A DNA stretch of 64,000 nucleotides from Enterobacter sp. JUb54 (lineage in GTDB: Bacteria > Pseudomonadota > Gammaproteobacteria > Enterobacterales > Enterobacteriaceae), in NCBI RefSeq assembly GCF_014298075.1, contig NZ_CP060418.1, positions 124,001-188,000 on the forward strand, written 5' to 3'. The notes beneath the pieces are model-generated. The model did no database searches. It was not told the origin of the DNA and saw nothing but the letters and a program-made list of their open reading frames with translations. Both the position numbers and the translations under genes were made by a program. Shown one piece after another: positions 22,502 to 33,749 of this stretch. Position 1 is the stretch's first letter; every line of letters begins with the position of its first letter.

Positions 22502-23473
22502 TCACTGTTGCAGTTCTTTCTCGGTGAAGAGATCGGCAAACAGTGCTGTGCTTAAATAACGCTCACCTGAAGACGGTAGGATAACCACAATATTCTTATT
22601 GGTAAAGGCCTCATCTTCCTGCAGTTTGAGTGCCGCGGCGACGGCCGCACCGGAAGAGATACCCGCCAGAATACCTTCTTCATCCATCAGACGACGCGCG
22701 GTGGAGATGGCTTCTTCGTTGGTGATGCCCACGACTTTATCGATCAGCTTCAGATCAAGGTTACCAGGGATAAAGCCGGCACCGATACCCTGAATTTTGT
22801 GCGGGCCTGGTTTCAGCTCCACGCCAGCCAGCGCCTGAGCGATAACCGGGGAGTCGGTCGGTTCCACCGCAACGGAGAACAGATCTTTTTTGCCCTTGGT
22901 CCCTTTGATGTAGCGGCTCACGCCGGTCAGCGTACCGCCGGTACCGACGCCTGCGATGAACACATCAACCTGGCCGTCGGTATCTTCCCAGATTTCCGGG
23001 CCGGTGGTTTTTTCGTGAATTTCCGGGTTGGCCGGGTTGCTGAATTGCTGCAGCAGCAGATATTTTTCCGGATCGCTGGCGACGATCTCTTCGGCTTTCT
23101 GGATGGCGCCTTTCATGCCCTTCGCGCCTTCGGTCAGCACCAGGTTGGCTCCCAGCGCTTTCAGCAGTTTGCGACGTTCGATACTCATGGTTTCCGGCAT
23201 GGTCAGCGTCAGCTTATAGCCGCGCGCTGCCGCAACATAGGCCAGAGCAATCCCGGTGTTGCCGCTTGTCGGCTCGACTAACTCGACGCCGGCTTTCAGC
23301 ACGCCGCGTTTTTCGGCATCCCAAATCATATTGGCACCGATTCGGCATTTCACGCTAAAGCTCGGGTTGCGAGACTCGACTTTCGCCAGGATGCGTCCGT
23401 TACCGATTCGGTTCAGTCGTACTAACGGCGTGTGGCCGATAGTCAGGGAGTTGTCTTCAAAAATCTTACTCAT
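22502..23473 (-). CDS. cysK: Cysteine synthase A
   Basis: Main O-acetylserine sulfhydrylase; joins sulfide to O-acetylserine to give cysteine. 323 residues, E. coli length. Lys42 in SFSVKCRIG binds PLP; the loop [12 protein letters not shown] and the glycine stretch [14 protein letters not shown] hold substrate and phosphate. The family binds CysE (cysteine synthase complex) and the toxin CdiA-CT of some strains. The promoter region upstream retains a CysB-type sequence, so induction under sulfur starvation is expected. Confidence 0.97.
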   Translation of the reverse strand: MSKIFEDNSLTIGHTPLVRLNRIGNGRILAKVESRNPSFSVKCRIGANMIWDAEKRGVLKAGVELVEPTSGNTGIALAYVAAARGYKLTLTMPETMSIERRKLLKALGANLVLTEGAKGMKGAIQKAEEIVASDPEKYLLLQQFSNPANPEIHEKTTGPEIWEDTDGQVDVFIAGVGTGGTLTGVSRYIKGTKGKKDLFSVAVEPTDSPVIAQALAGVELKPGPHKIQGIGAGFIPGNLDLKLIDKVVGITNEEAISTARRLMDEEGILAGISSGAAVAAALKLQEDEAFTNKNIVVILPSSGERYLSTALFADLFTEKELQQ

Positions 23474-23513
23474 GGCCCGTCCTTAACTGTATGAAATTTG
23501 GGAGTACGGCTCC

Positions 23514-23585
23514 AGCATACCCGCTTAAGGAATATGCGGAAGTAAGGAAATAGCATATCTATATTCGGAAGGGAAATAATGATGA
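23514..23585 (-). promoter_or_regulatory. cysK promoter and CysB region
   Basis: Minus strand: -10 TATGCT (23514-23519) and a poor -35 near CTTCCG (23537-23542), preceded by ATTTCCCTTCCGAATATAG. The block resembles the E. coli cysK promoter and its CysB site as I recall them. Confidence 0.55.
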
Positions 23586-23674
23586 GCCAGAAGGAATAAG
23601 GCCTGGCATATAGCGGTTCTGCTTCAGGCCATCGTGCCATTGGCCTGAAGCAGTTATCGAAGGGAGAGGGGGGG

Positions 23675-24436
23675 TTACTTCCACATCGCGTGTTTATCGC
23701 GATAGCAGTCGACCCACATGGCCGTTGCCCCACAAATAGCGACCGGCAGAATCACCAGGTTCAGAACGGGGATCATCGTGAACAAGCTGGTGAGGGCGCC
23801 AAACTGCATATTGGTCACCTTACGGGTACGCAGCGCCTCGCGCATGGTTTTAAAGGGCACTTTATGGTTATCGAACGGGTAGTCGCAGTACTGGATGGCC
23901 AGCATCCACGCGCTAAACAGGAACCACAGTACCGGTGCCACGGTCTGGCCGATGCCGGGGATGAAATAGAGGATCAGCAACACGATCGCCCGCGGCAGGT
24001 ACCAGGAAAGCTTCTGCCATTCTCGCTTCATAATGCGCGGCACGTCTTTCATGATGCCGAAAACGCCGACGTCCGGCGGGGTGGCGCCGGTCAGGCGGGC
24101 TTCCAGCTGTTCGGCGAGCAGGCCGCTAAACGGGGCGGCAATCCAGTTTGCAATCGTTGAGAAAAAGTAACCGAACACCAGCAGGATCGAGATAACTACG
24201 ATAGGCCACAGCAGATAGTTCAGCCATTGTAACCATTCGGGCACGTGACCCATCAACGACGGGATCCAGCTATCGAGGCGTGTAAACAGCCACCAGAAGG
24301 CGCCGCCCATCAGGATAATGTTGACTAATAAAGGCAAAAAGACGAAACGACGAATGCCGGGCAGGGCGATCAGTTTCCAGCCCTGTGAAAAATAGTAGAC
24401 GCCACTACGCGGGGTAGATGCGGATGTTGAAACCAT
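23675..24436 (-). CDS. cysZ: Sulfate permease CysZ
   Basis: Inner-membrane sulfate channel/transporter that supplies sulfate for cysteine synthesis. 253 residues when started at [12 protein letters not shown], matching the E. coli protein; an upstream ATG adds nine residues without support. Hydrophobic segments occur at about 30-55, 68-92, 145-165 and 205-230. [18 protein letters not shown] and [14 protein letters not shown] are family hallmarks. The gene is upstream of cysK on the same strand, separated by a promoter region. Confidence 0.95.
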   Translation of the reverse strand: MVSTSASTPRSGVYYFSQGWKLIALPGIRRFVFLPLLVNIILMGGAFWWLFTRLDSWIPSLMGHVPEWLQWLNYLLWPIVVISILLVFGYFFSTIANWIAAPFSGLLAEQLEARLTGATPPDVGVFGIMKDVPRIMKREWQKLSWYLPRAIVLLILYFIPGIGQTVAPVLWFLFSAWMLAIQYCDYPFDNHKVPFKTMREALRTRKVTNMQFGALTSLFTMIPVLNLVILPVAICGATAMWVDCYRDKHAMWK

Positions 24437-24666
24437 GGTCAGGCAATGCTCCTGTTTTGACATTCAGACTGAATGCCCGCTTATTTTATCGGGTTGCCAG
24501 ACAATAACCAGTTAGGAAATGTTCGAAAAAACAGCAAAAAGCACGATTTAGTTCATCTTTATGTAGTGAAAGCGGCAGACGCACTTGCACTCGACGTAAT
24601 CGACAAATACTCTTAGTAAGTAAATGTTTGCCGTGGTGGCAAGGTGTTAGAACAACAGAGAATATA

Positions 24667-25680
24667 ATGATGCAGGATTTGCGTCTGATATTAATCATTG
24701 TTGGCGCGATCGCCATACTCGCTTTACTGGTACACGGTTTCTGGACCAGCCGTAAAGAACGTTCCTCGATGTTTCGCGATCGCCCACTGAAACGTATGAA
24801 GTCTCGCGATGACGAAGAGTCTGAGAGCGATGACGTTGATGACGATGTTGAAGGCGTGGGTGAAGTTCGCGTTCACCGGGTTAATCACGCCCCTAATGGC
24901 GTGCACGGTGAGCAAGAAGCTCCTCGTCAGGCGCCGCCGCAACACCAATATCAGCCTCCTTATGAGCGTCAGGTTCAGCAACCTGTTCGCCCGGAAGAGC
25001 CGGTACGCCAGCAGCCTGTGCAGCATCAGGTTCCACAACCTCAGGTGCCGCAGCAACCGCAGCCTGCCGTGCAACAGCCGGTACCACCGCAATATCAGCC
25101 ACCGCCTCAGCAGCCTGCGGTGCAGCAGAACACGCCGCCGCATCAGCCGGCCCCTGTTCAGCCAACGCAGCCTGTCGCACCGCCACAACCGGCCGCCGCG
25201 CAGCCTCAGCCAGCTCCTGAACCTCAGGTCGCTGAACCGGCTCCTCAGCCGAAAGAGCGTAAAGAAACGGTCATTGTGATGAACGTCTCCGCGCATCAGG
25301 GCACGCAGATAAACGGCGAAGTGCTGATCAACAGCATTCAGCAGGCGGGATTTAAATTTGGCGACATGAATATTTTCCATCGCCACCTTAGCCCGGACGG
25401 CAGCGGTCAGGTGCTGTTCAGCCTGGCAAATATGGTCAAACCGGGTACGTTCAATCCGGATGGCATGGCGGATATGACCACGCCTGGCGTGACTATCTTT
25501 ATGCAGGTCCCGTCGTTTGGTGATGAACTGCAAAACTTTAAGCTGATGCTGCAATCTGCACAGTACATTGCTGACGAAGTTGGTGGTGTCGTGCTGGACG
25601 ATCAGCGTCGGATGATGACTCCGCAAAAGCTGCGCGAATATCAAGACCGTATTCGTGAAGTGAAAGAGGCCAACGCCTGA
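24667..25680 (+). CDS. zipA: Cell division protein ZipA
   Basis: Essential divisome protein that tethers FtsZ to the inner membrane. 337 residues: an N-terminal transmembrane anchor (about 6-26), a charged segment with [20 protein letters not shown], a long proline/glutamine-rich flexible linker (about 80-195) and a C-terminal FtsZ-binding domain (about 200-330; [35 protein letters not shown]). The first of two ATGs (MMQDLR) matches the family. The P/Q linker sequence drifts faster than the rest. Its codon repeats create a long unrelated open frame on the other strand. It precedes ligA behind a terminator. Confidence 0.95.
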   Translation: MMQDLRLILIIVGAIAILALLVHGFWTSRKERSSMFRDRPLKRMKSRDDEESESDDVDDDVEGVGEVRVHRVNHAPNGVHGEQEAPRQAPPQHQYQPPYERQVQQPVRPEEPVRQQPVQHQVPQPQVPQQPQPAVQQPVPPQYQPPPQQPAVQQNTPPHQPAPVQPTQPVAPPQPAAAQPQPAPEPQVAEPAPQPKERKETVIVMNVSAHQGTQINGEVLINSIQQAGFKFGDMNIFHRHLSPDGSGQVLFSLANMVKPGTFNPDGMADMTTPGVTIFMQVPSFGDELQNFKLMLQSAQYIADEVGGVVLDDQRRMMTPQKLREYQDRIREVKEANA

Positions 25681-25713
25681 TTTTTCCTCCCGGCGTTTCG
25701 TCTTCCAATCCAG

Positions 25714-25738
25714 AACCCCCGCCTGCCGGGGGTTTTTT
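25714..25738 (+). terminator. zipA terminator
   Basis: Stem AACCCCC / GGGGGTT with loop GCCTGCC and a T-run to 25738, 34 bases after the zipA stop and 18 before ligA. Confidence 0.8.
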
Positions 25739-25746
25739 ATCATTGA

Positions 25747-27771
<2,025 letters not shown>

Positions 27772-27772
27772 C

Positions 27773-27991
27773 ATGGATAAAGCGCAGCTCATCGAGATTG
27801 CCAATACGGAAATGCCGTTTGGCAAATATAAAGGTCGTCGCCTGATTGATGTGCCGGAAGAGTATTTGCTGTGGTTTGCCCGCAAGGATCAGTTTCCTGC
27901 CGGGCATCTTGGCGAGCTGATGGCGTTAACCTTGTTGATTAAAACCGAAGGGCTGACCCAGCTGGTTCAGCCCTTAAAGCAGCCGCGTTAA
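27773..27991 (+). CDS. ypeB: YpeB, DUF3820 family protein
   Basis: 72-residue protein with the DUF3820 pattern MPFGKYKGRRLIDVPEEYL and LWFARKDQFPAGHLGELM, a motif also found in quorum-sensing-regulated VvgS-type and exonuclease-associated proteins. Function unknown. It starts one base after ligA with no room for a separate promoter, so it is read with ligA. Its stop codon interlocks with that of convergent yfeH (shared TTAA). Confidence 0.9.
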   Translation: MDKAQLIEIANTEMPFGKYKGRRLIDVPEEYLLWFARKDQFPAGHLGELMALTLLIKTEGLTQLVQPLKQPR

Positions 27992-28986
27992 GCTTCAGAG
28001 GCGCGGGCTTTCTCCTGCGCCTGCAAGGCTTCTGCCTGTCGTTTATAGCGTCGTGCCAGCACGGCGCAAACCATCAGCTGAATCTGATGGAAAATCATCA
28101 GCGGCAGCACCATGATCCCCAGAATTGACGTCGGGAAGAGAATATTGGCCATCGGAATGCCGTTTGCCAGACTCTTTTTCGACCCGCAGAAGACAATCGT
28201 GATTTCATCGGCCTTGTTAAAGCCACAGCGGCGGGCGACGAAAATGTTGATCGCGATGACGATAGCCAGCAGTACCAGGCTGACGACGACGATGAACAGC
28301 AGCGACCCAATCCCCACTTTATGCCAGATCCCGTTAACCACCGCTTCGCTGAACGCCGAGTAGACCACCAGCAGAATTGAGGTCTGGTCGGTTTTTGAGA
28401 TCCACTTTTTATGCCGCGCCACCCAATCGCCAATCCACGGACGAGACAGGTGACCAAGTACAAACGGCAGCAGCAGTTGCAGCATAATTTTCCCGACCTG
28501 CTCTACGCTTCCTCCTGCACCGTGCAGGTTCATCAGCAACCCGACCAGCAACGGCGACACAAAGATCCCCAGCAGGCTTGATGCCGACGCCGAACAGACG
28601 GCCGCTGCGACGTTACCACCGGCCAGTGAGGTAAAAGCAATTGCCGACTGGACGGTGGCGGGCAGGATGCACAGATAAATAAAGCCGGTATACAGCGCCG
28701 GGTCGACGTTAATGGGTGCCCACCAGGCGAACAGGACCCCTAAAACCGGGAAGACCACAAAGGTGCTGCACATGACCCACAGGTGTAAACGCCAGTGGCT
28801 TCCCCCGGCGACGATCGCCTCGCGGGAGAGTTTGGCACCATGCATGAAAAACAGCAGCGCGATGGCGGCGGTGGTCAGATACTCAAAGAAGGGGACAAAG
28901 TTGCCGCGGGCCGGGAAAAAAGAGGCCAGCAGTACTACGGTCACGAGGGTAAGGGTAAATGGATCAAGAATGCGGAAAAGTTTCAT
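27988..28986 (-). CDS. yfeH: YfeH, bile acid:sodium symporter family (SBF) protein
   Basis: 332-residue polytopic membrane protein with about ten hydrophobic segments, of the SBF-like/DUF4137 type related to the bile acid:Na+ symporters and arsenite permease ACR3. Typical motifs are CILPATVQSAIAFTSLAGGN and FCGSKKSLANGIPMANILFP, the crossover helices of the family. The transported substrate is not known. It is divergent from the LysR gene yfeR; the Salmonella YfeR protein is reported to control yfeH in response to osmolarity. Confidence 0.92.
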   Translation of the reverse strand: MKLFRILDPFTLTLVTVVLLASFFPARGNFVPFFEYLTTAAIALLFFMHGAKLSREAIVAGGSHWRLHLWVMCSTFVVFPVLGVLFAWWAPINVDPALYTGFIYLCILPATVQSAIAFTSLAGGNVAAAVCSASASSLLGIFVSPLLVGLLMNLHGAGGSVEQVGKIMLQLLLPFVLGHLSRPWIGDWVARHKKWISKTDQTSILLVVYSAFSEAVVNGIWHKVGIGSLLFIVVVSLVLLAIVIAINIFVARRCGFNKADEITIVFCGSKKSLANGIPMANILFPTSILGIMVLPLMIFHQIQLMVCAVLARRYKRQAEALQAQEKARASEA

Positions 28987-29046
28987 AAACGCTCCTGAAA
29001 ATCGATGTCGCTATTGTGCTTTTTCTATTTTGAGAAATAAAATTGA

Positions 29047-29071
29047 TTTATTGCATCTATTCATGAATAAA
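29047..29071. promoter_or_regulatory. Probable YfeR operator
   Basis: Inverted repeat TTTATT-N13-AATAAA, containing a perfect 12-base palindrome TATTCATGAATA (29058-29069), in the 89-base yfeH/yfeR spacer. Size and T...A ends fit a LysR-type site. Confidence 0.5.
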
Positions 29072-29075
29072 AGAG

Positions 29076-30002
29076 ATGAATTACTCACTACGTCAGTTAA
29101 AGGTCTTCGTCACCGTTGCGCGGGTAAAGAGTTTCAGCCGGGCAGGGGAGATTATTGGTCTCAGCCAGTCTGCGGTCAGCCATAGTGTCAAAGAGCTGGA
29201 ACACCAGACCGGCGTGCGCTTGCTTGACCGTACCACCCGGGAGGTAGCGCTGACGGAAGCCGGGCAGCAGCTGGCTGGTCGCCTTGAACGTCTGCTGGAT
29301 GAGTTAAACAGTACGCTGCGTGATGCCGGGCGGGTAGGGCAACAGCTTTCGGGTACCGTCCGCGTAGCCGCCAGCCAGACGATTTCAGCGCACCTGATCC
29401 CGCAATGTATCGCACACAGCAATCAGCGTTACCCGGAGATAAGTTTTGTTCTCCACGATCGCCCCCAGCAATGGGTTCTGGAGAGTATTCGCCAGGGCGA
29501 CGTGGATTTCGGCATCGTTATCGATCCCGGTGCTGCAACTGATTTGCAGTGTGAAACGGTGCTGGCCGAACCTTTTTTACTGCTCTGTCGCCAGGATCAT
29601 CCTTTCGCTTCCATGGCGTCGGTGAGCTGGCAGGATCTTCAGGGGCAGCGCCTGGTATTGCAGGATTATGCTTCCGGTAGTCGTCCGCTGATTGATGCAG
29701 CCTTGCAGCATTTTTCGATAGAGCCGACCATCGTGCAGGAGATTGGCCATCCCGCGACCCTGTTTCCGATGGTGGAGTCCGGGATCGGTATCAGTATCCT
29801 GCCCGCGCTGGCATTGCCGCTTCCACAAGGAAGTCAGTTAGTGGTGAAACGATTGACGCCGATTGTGGAGCGACAGCTGATGCTGGCGCAGCGTAAGAAC
29901 CGGTCGCTGTCGACCGCCGCGCAGGCGCTGTGGGAAGTGGTGCGTGAAGAGGGGCAAAATCTGACGTCAGCTCGTATGCAGGATCCGCTGTATCAACGAT
30001 AA
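29076..30002 (+). CDS. yfeR: LysR-type regulator YfeR
   Basis: 308-residue LysR-family transcription factor. N-terminal winged helix-turn-helix at about residues 1-60 ([35 protein letters not shown]), linker helix, then a two-lobed periplasmic-binding-type effector domain (about 90-300). Divergent from its probable target yfeH, with a palindromic site between. The effector is unknown. Start with AAAAGAG just upstream. The gene end is followed by the repeat-rich trailer of the tRNA operon. Confidence 0.93.
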   Translation: MNYSLRQLKVFVTVARVKSFSRAGEIIGLSQSAVSHSVKELEHQTGVRLLDRTTREVALTEAGQQLAGRLERLLDELNSTLRDAGRVGQQLSGTVRVAASQTISAHLIPQCIAHSNQRYPEISFVLHDRPQQWVLESIRQGDVDFGIVIDPGAATDLQCETVLAEPFLLLCRQDHPFASMASVSWQDLQGQRLVLQDYASGSRPLIDAALQHFSIEPTIVQEIGHPATLFPMVESGIGISILPALALPLPQGSQLVVKRLTPIVERQLMLAQRKNRSLSTAAQALWEVVREEGQNLTSARMQDPLYQR

Positions 30003-30032
30003 GTCGGTTAAGTCGACAGGATTGTTTCAGGA

Positions 30033-30278
30033 GGTGGCGGGTCGTGCAGGATGACTCGTTTCATTCAGCACGAATTGCGCATAGCAAAAAGGCGCCCTTT
30101 TACATTGGTGGGTCGTGCAGGATGACTCGCTTCGCTCGCCCTGCGGGCCGTCGCCGCAAGCGGCTCCGTTGTCTCACTTCGTTCGACTCGAACCTGCAGC
30201 AGGTTCTCATCCTACACGAATTGCGCATAGCAAAAAGGCGCCTTTAGGGCGCCTTTCTACATTGGTGGGTCGTGCAGG
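30033..30278. repeat. Repeats of the tRNA-Lys 3' end in the operon trailer
   Basis: GGGTCGTGCAGG, the 3' end of lysV, occurs at 30039-30050, 30110-30121 and in the intact gene at 30267-30278. The first two copies continue GATGACTCG, unlike the gene. CGAATTGCGCATAGCAAAAAGGCGCC also occurs twice (30071-30096 and 30217-30242). The stretch between is thus made of partial tandem copies of gene end plus trailer, similar in kind to the tyrT repeats of E. coli. Confidence 0.75.
30232..30256 (-). terminator. Terminator of the valUXY-lysV operon
   Basis: Minus-strand stem AAAGGCGCC / GGCGCCTTT with loop CTAAA, followed by T's (TTTTTG), seven bases beyond lysV. A second truncated copy is at 30086-30100. 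Confidence 0.8.
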
Positions 30279-30338
30279 ATTCGAACCTGCGACCAATTGA
30301 TTAAAAGTCAACTGCTCTACCAACTGAGCTAACGACCC
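30263..30338 (-). tRNA. lysV: tRNA-Lys (TTT)
   Basis: 76 bases including encoded CCA. Cloverleaf: acceptor GGGTCGT / ACGACCC, D-arm AGCTCAGTTGGTAGAGC, anticodon loop CTTTTAA with anticodon TTT at 30303-30305, T-arm GCAGGTTCGAATCCTGC. Last gene of the Val-Val-Val-Lys operon. Confidence 0.97.
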
Positions 30339-30342
30339 GAAG

Positions 30343-30418
30343 TGGTGGGTGATGACGGGATCGAACCGCCGACCCCCTCCTTGTAAGGGAGGTGCTCTCC
30401 CAGCTGAGCTAATCACCC
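30343..30418 (-). tRNA. valY: tRNA-Val (TAC), copy nearest lysV
   Basis: 76 bases with CCA. Anticodon TAC in loop CTTACAA. T-loop reads TTCGATC, differing by one base from the other two copies. Confidence 0.97.
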
Positions 30419-30460
30419 ACTTCTCAATTTCTTGTTACACGGCGGAGACTACCTAAGTAG

Positions 30461-30536
30461 TGGTGGGTGATGACGGGTTCGAACCGCCGACCCCCTCCTT
30501 GTAAGGGAGGTGCTCTCCCAGCTGAGCTAATCACCC
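30461..30536 (-). tRNA. valX: tRNA-Val (TAC), middle copy
   Basis: 76 bases with CCA, anticodon TAC. T-loop TTCGAAC. Preceded and followed by the same 42-base spacer, giving a 118-base tandem unit. Confidence 0.97.
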
Positions 30537-30578
30537 ACTTCTCAATTTCTTGTTACACGGCGGAGACTACCTAAGTAG

Positions 30579-30654
30579 TGGTGGGTGATGACGGGTTCGA
30601 ACCGCCGACCCCCTCCTTGTAAGGGAGGTGCTCTCCCAGCTGAGCTAATCACCC
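30579..30654 (-). tRNA. valU: tRNA-Val (TAC), first copy
   Basis: 76 bases with CCA, anticodon TAC, sequence identical to the middle copy. First gene of the operon behind a strong promoter. Confidence 0.97.
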
Positions 30655-30671
30655 CCGCTGTGTGGAGTCGC

Positions 30672-30699
30672 ATTATAGGGAGAGTTGAAAATGAGTCAA
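30672..30699 (-). promoter_or_regulatory. Promoter of the valUXY-lysV operon
   Basis: Minus strand TTGACT (30694-30699), 16-base spacer, TATAAT (30672-30677), followed by a GC-containing discriminator GCGACTCC, as in stringently controlled tRNA promoters. The rest of 30655-30912 is the gltX upstream region with no other clear site. Confidence 0.85.
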
Positions 30700-30912
30700 C
30701 GCCTTTTCTAAATAATTTGTTTGTTCGTCGTAAAATTAGCCAATGCGATCGTTAATGCGGCTGTGGCGCATGATTTATAAACAAAAATAGCAAAGCGTGA
30801 CGTTCAGACCTGAACAACATTGAGGAATCAGCCCACAGTGTTAGAATAATCACCCATAAATACCCACGGACTCTGCCGGTTGTCGGCATCTTTATAAACG
30901 TAAGGCCAATTC

Positions 30913-32331
30913 ATGAAAATCAAAACTCGCTTCGCGCCCAGCCCGACAGGCTATCTGCACGTTGGCGGCGCGCGTACTGCTCTCTATTCCTGGCTTTTTG
31001 CTCGTCACAACGGCGGTGAGTTTGTACTGCGTATTGAAGACACCGATCTTGAGCGCTCAACGCCGGAAGCAATTGAAGCCATCATGGATGGGATGAACTG
31101 GCTGAACCTGGAGTGGGACGAAGGTCCGTACTTCCAGACAAAACGTTTTGACCGCTACAACAGCGTTATTGATGAGATGCTGGAAGCGGGCACGGCGTAC
31201 AAATGCTACTGCTCCAAAGAGCGTCTGGATGCGCTGCGTGAAGAGCAGATGGAGAAGGGCGAAAAACCGCGTTATGACGGACGCTGCCGCCACGGCCACG
31301 AACATCATGCTGATAACGAGCCGTGCGTCGTGCGTTTTGCTAACCCGCAGGACGGTTCAGTCATTTTTGATGACCAGATCCGTGGGCCAATCGAGTTTAG
31401 CAACCAGGAACTGGACGATCTGATCATTCGTCGTACCGATGGTTCCCCGACCTACAACTTCTGCGTGGTTGTGGATGACTGGGATATGGAGATCACCCAC
31501 GTGATCCGTGGCGAAGACCATATCAACAACACCCCGCGTCAGATCAACATCCTGAAAGCGCTGAATGCGCCTGTCCCGGTGTATGCTCACGTTTCGATGA
31601 TTAATGGCGATGATGGTAAAAAACTCTCTAAACGCCACGGTGCGGTCAGCGTCATGCAGTATCGTGATGATGGTTATCTGCCGGAAGCACTGCTGAACTA
31701 CCTCGTGCGTCTGGGCTGGTCCAGCGGCGATCAGGAGATCTTCAGCCGTGAAGAGATGATCAAGTTGTTCTCACTGGGTGCGGTAAGCAAATCTGCCAGC
31801 GCGTTCAACACCGACAAACTGCTGTGGCTGAACCATCACTACATTAACTCGATGGCGCCGGAATATGTGGCGACCTACCTGCAGTGGCACATTGAGCAGG
31901 CAAATATCGATACCCGTAACGGTCCGCAGCTGTCTGAGCTGGTGACTCTGCTGGGCGAACGTTGCAAAACCCTGAAAGAGATAGCGGCAAGCTGCCGTTA
32001 CTTCTATGAAGAGTTTGCCGAGTTTGATGCCGACGCGGCGAAGAAACACCTGCGTCCGGTTGCGCGTCAGCCGCTGGAAGTGGTGCGTGATAAACTCGCT
32101 GCCCTCAGCGACTGGACGGCAGAAAACGTCCACCACGCCATTCAGGCAACGGCCGATGAGCTGGAAGTGGGGATGGGTAAAGTCGGGATGCCGCTGCGCG
32201 TGGCGGTAACGGGCGCTGGCCAGTCACCGGCGCTTGACGTGACGGTCCATGCTATCGGTAAAACCCGTAGCGTAGAACGTATTAACAGAGCGCTGGCATT
32301 TATTGCAGAACGCGAAAGCCAGCAATCCTGA
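30913..32331 (+). CDS. gltX: Glutamyl-tRNA synthetase
   Basis: Charges tRNA-Glu with glutamate; also supplies the tRNA used in tetrapyrrole synthesis. 472 residues. Class I signatures: the HIGH-type motif [13 protein letters not shown] at about residues 11-23 and the KMSKS-type KLSKRHG near 237. A zinc knuckle of the SWIM type is visible: CYCSKERL near 98 and GRCRHGHE near 125. The divergent tRNA operon and convergent yfeD follow E. coli order. Confidence 0.97.
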   Translation: MKIKTRFAPSPTGYLHVGGARTALYSWLFARHNGGEFVLRIEDTDLERSTPEAIEAIMDGMNWLNLEWDEGPYFQTKRFDRYNSVIDEMLEAGTAYKCYCSKERLDALREEQMEKGEKPRYDGRCRHGHEHHADNEPCVVRFANPQDGSVIFDDQIRGPIEFSNQELDDLIIRRTDGSPTYNFCVVVDDWDMEITHVIRGEDHINNTPRQINILKALNAPVPVYAHVSMINGDDGKKLSKRHGAVSVMQYRDDGYLPEALLNYLVRLGWSSGDQEIFSREEMIKLFSLGAVSKSASAFNTDKLLWLNHHYINSMAPEYVATYLQWHIEQANIDTRNGPQLSELVTLLGERCKTLKEIAASCRYFYEEFAEFDADAAKKHLRPVARQPLEVVRDKLAALSDWTAENVHHAIQATADELEVGMGKVGMPLRVAVTGAGQSPALDVTVHAIGKTRSVERINRALAFIAERESQQS

Positions 32332-32344
32332 TTGCAGGCTTAAC

Positions 32345-32376
32345 AAAACGGCGGGTTCTCTCCTGCCGTTTTTTTT
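32345..32376 (+). terminator. gltX terminator
   Basis: Stem AAAACGGCGGG / CCTGCCGTTTT with loop TTCTCT and a T-run to 32376. Just before the end of convergent yfeD. Confidence 0.85.
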
Positions 32377-32378
32377 GC

Positions 32379-32771
32379 TTATTTTTGGCTGGCAATGCCC
32401 AGACGTGACAAAAAGCCGCTGATCCCTTCGCGAACAAGTAGATCCCGCAGATGCTGTTGTTCTTCCGTCGTCATCAAATGCAGAATTTCGGTGATCTGCC
32501 GCCAGATGGCATCGGTTTCACTGACGACATAATGGCCGGAAGGTTCTGCCAGCTGATAGTCGGTAAGCAGATGCCGCAGTGCCGGAATGTTGGCAAGAAA
32601 ATCGAGGACCGGCTTATCAATCACGATAAGACGTGCGCGACCACCTTTCACACCGGGAATGGCTTCCGTGCGCCAGTGTTGTTCTCTGACCCAACGATTA
32701 ATCGTCTGTCTGGCAAGGCCAAGATAATCCGCCAGCTCTGCTGGGGTCATTTTATCTTTTAATTTCATCAT
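32379..32771 (-). CDS. yfeD: YfeD, DUF1323 putative DNA-binding protein
   Basis: 130 residues from the ATG at 32771, the length of E. coli YfeD. N-terminal helix-turn-helix: MTPAELADYLGLARQTINRW, then a basic-aromatic segment and PGVKGGRARLIVI, similar to the winged-helix part of MuA/BirA-type domains. The C-terminal half is helical and ends LLVREGISGFLSRLGI. It is a paralogue of the adjacent YfeC. Target DNA is unknown. A longer form starting at 32825 would overlap yfeC and is not supported. Confidence 0.88.
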   Translation of the reverse strand: MMKLKDKMTPAELADYLGLARQTINRWVREQHWRTEAIPGVKGGRARLIVIDKPVLDFLANIPALRHLLTDYQLAEPSGHYVVSETDAIWRQITEILHLMTTEEQQHLRDLLVREGISGFLSRLGIASQK

Positions 32772-32775
32772 GATG

Positions 32776-33129
32776 TTACTGGTCACGAATATCCAGACGC
32801 TGGAGTAGCCCGGTAATGCCTTCACGCAAAAGTAATGACATCAGCTGTTTTTGTTCGCCAGGGGTCATCTCTTTACTGAGCGTCAGGAGCAGGGGTTCAA
32901 GGTCGCTTTCGACGGTAGAATAAGAAGGGGCTGGCTCCGCCACGCGTTGGGCGCTGCGAATAAATGCTTTTACTTGCTCATTTACGTGCACGAGACGTGC
33001 CTTTCCGCCTTGTACTCCTGGACGGGGGGAGGTTTGCCACCCCTCTTTACGTACCCATTTATTGATCGTCTGCCGACTGAAGCCGGTGAGGTGGGCGATT
33101 TCTTCAGGTGTCATTCGTTCCTTGAGCAT
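32776..33129 (-). CDS. yfeC: YfeC, DUF1323 putative DNA-binding protein
   Basis: 117 residues with the same layout as YfeD: MTPEEIAHLTGFSRQTINKW helix-turn-helix, RPGVQGGKARLVHV wing, and a C-terminal helix pair ending LLLREGITGLLQRLDI. The two genes are four bases apart and clearly arose by duplication. The pair is likely a single operon read away from the tRNA-Ala genes. Function is unknown. Confidence 0.88.
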   Translation of the reverse strand: MLKERMTPEEIAHLTGFSRQTINKWVRKEGWQTSPRPGVQGGKARLVHVNEQVKAFIRSAQRVAEPAPSYSTVESDLEPLLLTLSKEMTPGEQKQLMSLLLREGITGLLQRLDIRDQ

Positions 33130-33287
33130 ACTATTTCCTGAGTAAATATGTGGGAATTAGTTGTCCATGTTATAGCATCCTTTTACATGAAAGGGTGACA
33201 TGTTTAACGTCTCCCTGCGATAAGGCTCGCAATGTCAGCGAGTTGCCTGCTTTTTCAGCGATCAAATAGCGAGGGGTCATTTTGCCG

Positions 33288-33316
33288 TTGACACCAGATG
33301 AAGGAATTCATATTAT
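33288..33316 (+). promoter_or_regulatory. Promoter of the tRNA-Ala operon
   Basis: TTGACA (33288-33293), 17-base spacer, TATTAT (33311-33316), followed by the GC-rich discriminator GCCGCCC. A consensus-strength sigma-70 promoter 32 bases before the first tRNA. 33130-33287 shows no other feature I can name. Confidence 0.85.
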
Positions 33317-33348
33317 GCCGCCCGTCAACACGACACGTTTTACGGTTA

Positions 33349-33424
<76 letters not shown>

Positions 33425-33463
33425 AACTCTGTTCCCATCAGGTTTGGTTCGTAAAACATCTGT

Positions 33464-33539
<76 letters not shown>

Positions 33540-33546
33540 AAATTCG

Positions 33547-33576
33547 AAACCCTCGCTACGGCGGGGGTTTTTTGTT
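33547..33576 (+). terminator. Terminator of the tRNA-Ala operon
   Basis: Stem AAACCCTCGC / GCGGGGGTTT with one G-T pair and loop TACG, then TTTTTT. Confidence 0.8.
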
Positions 33577-33749
33577 TTCTCCCGCCACTGTAAGCCTGTT
33601 TCAGGTTAAGTCAGCATTTCACAACCTTTAGAAGAAAATGTAATTTAAGATTTTTCATCAGGTAAATTACTTGCCTGGTATAATTATTCATTTTAATATT
33701 TCTATTGGCGAAATAATGTTCCCGAGTGCTGGAGTTTTGATTAACAATA

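Noticed and set aside
30044-30300. Short overlapping plus-strand frames between yfeR and the tRNA-Lys gene
   Set aside because: They read through the tRNA gene and its trailer repeats; the similarity between the two frames comes from the DNA repeats and not from protein selection.
30343-30654. Regularly spaced repeats resembling a CRISPR array
   Set aside because: The repeated 76-base units are tRNA-Val genes and the spacers are identical to each other, the opposite of a CRISPR array. No cas genes are present.
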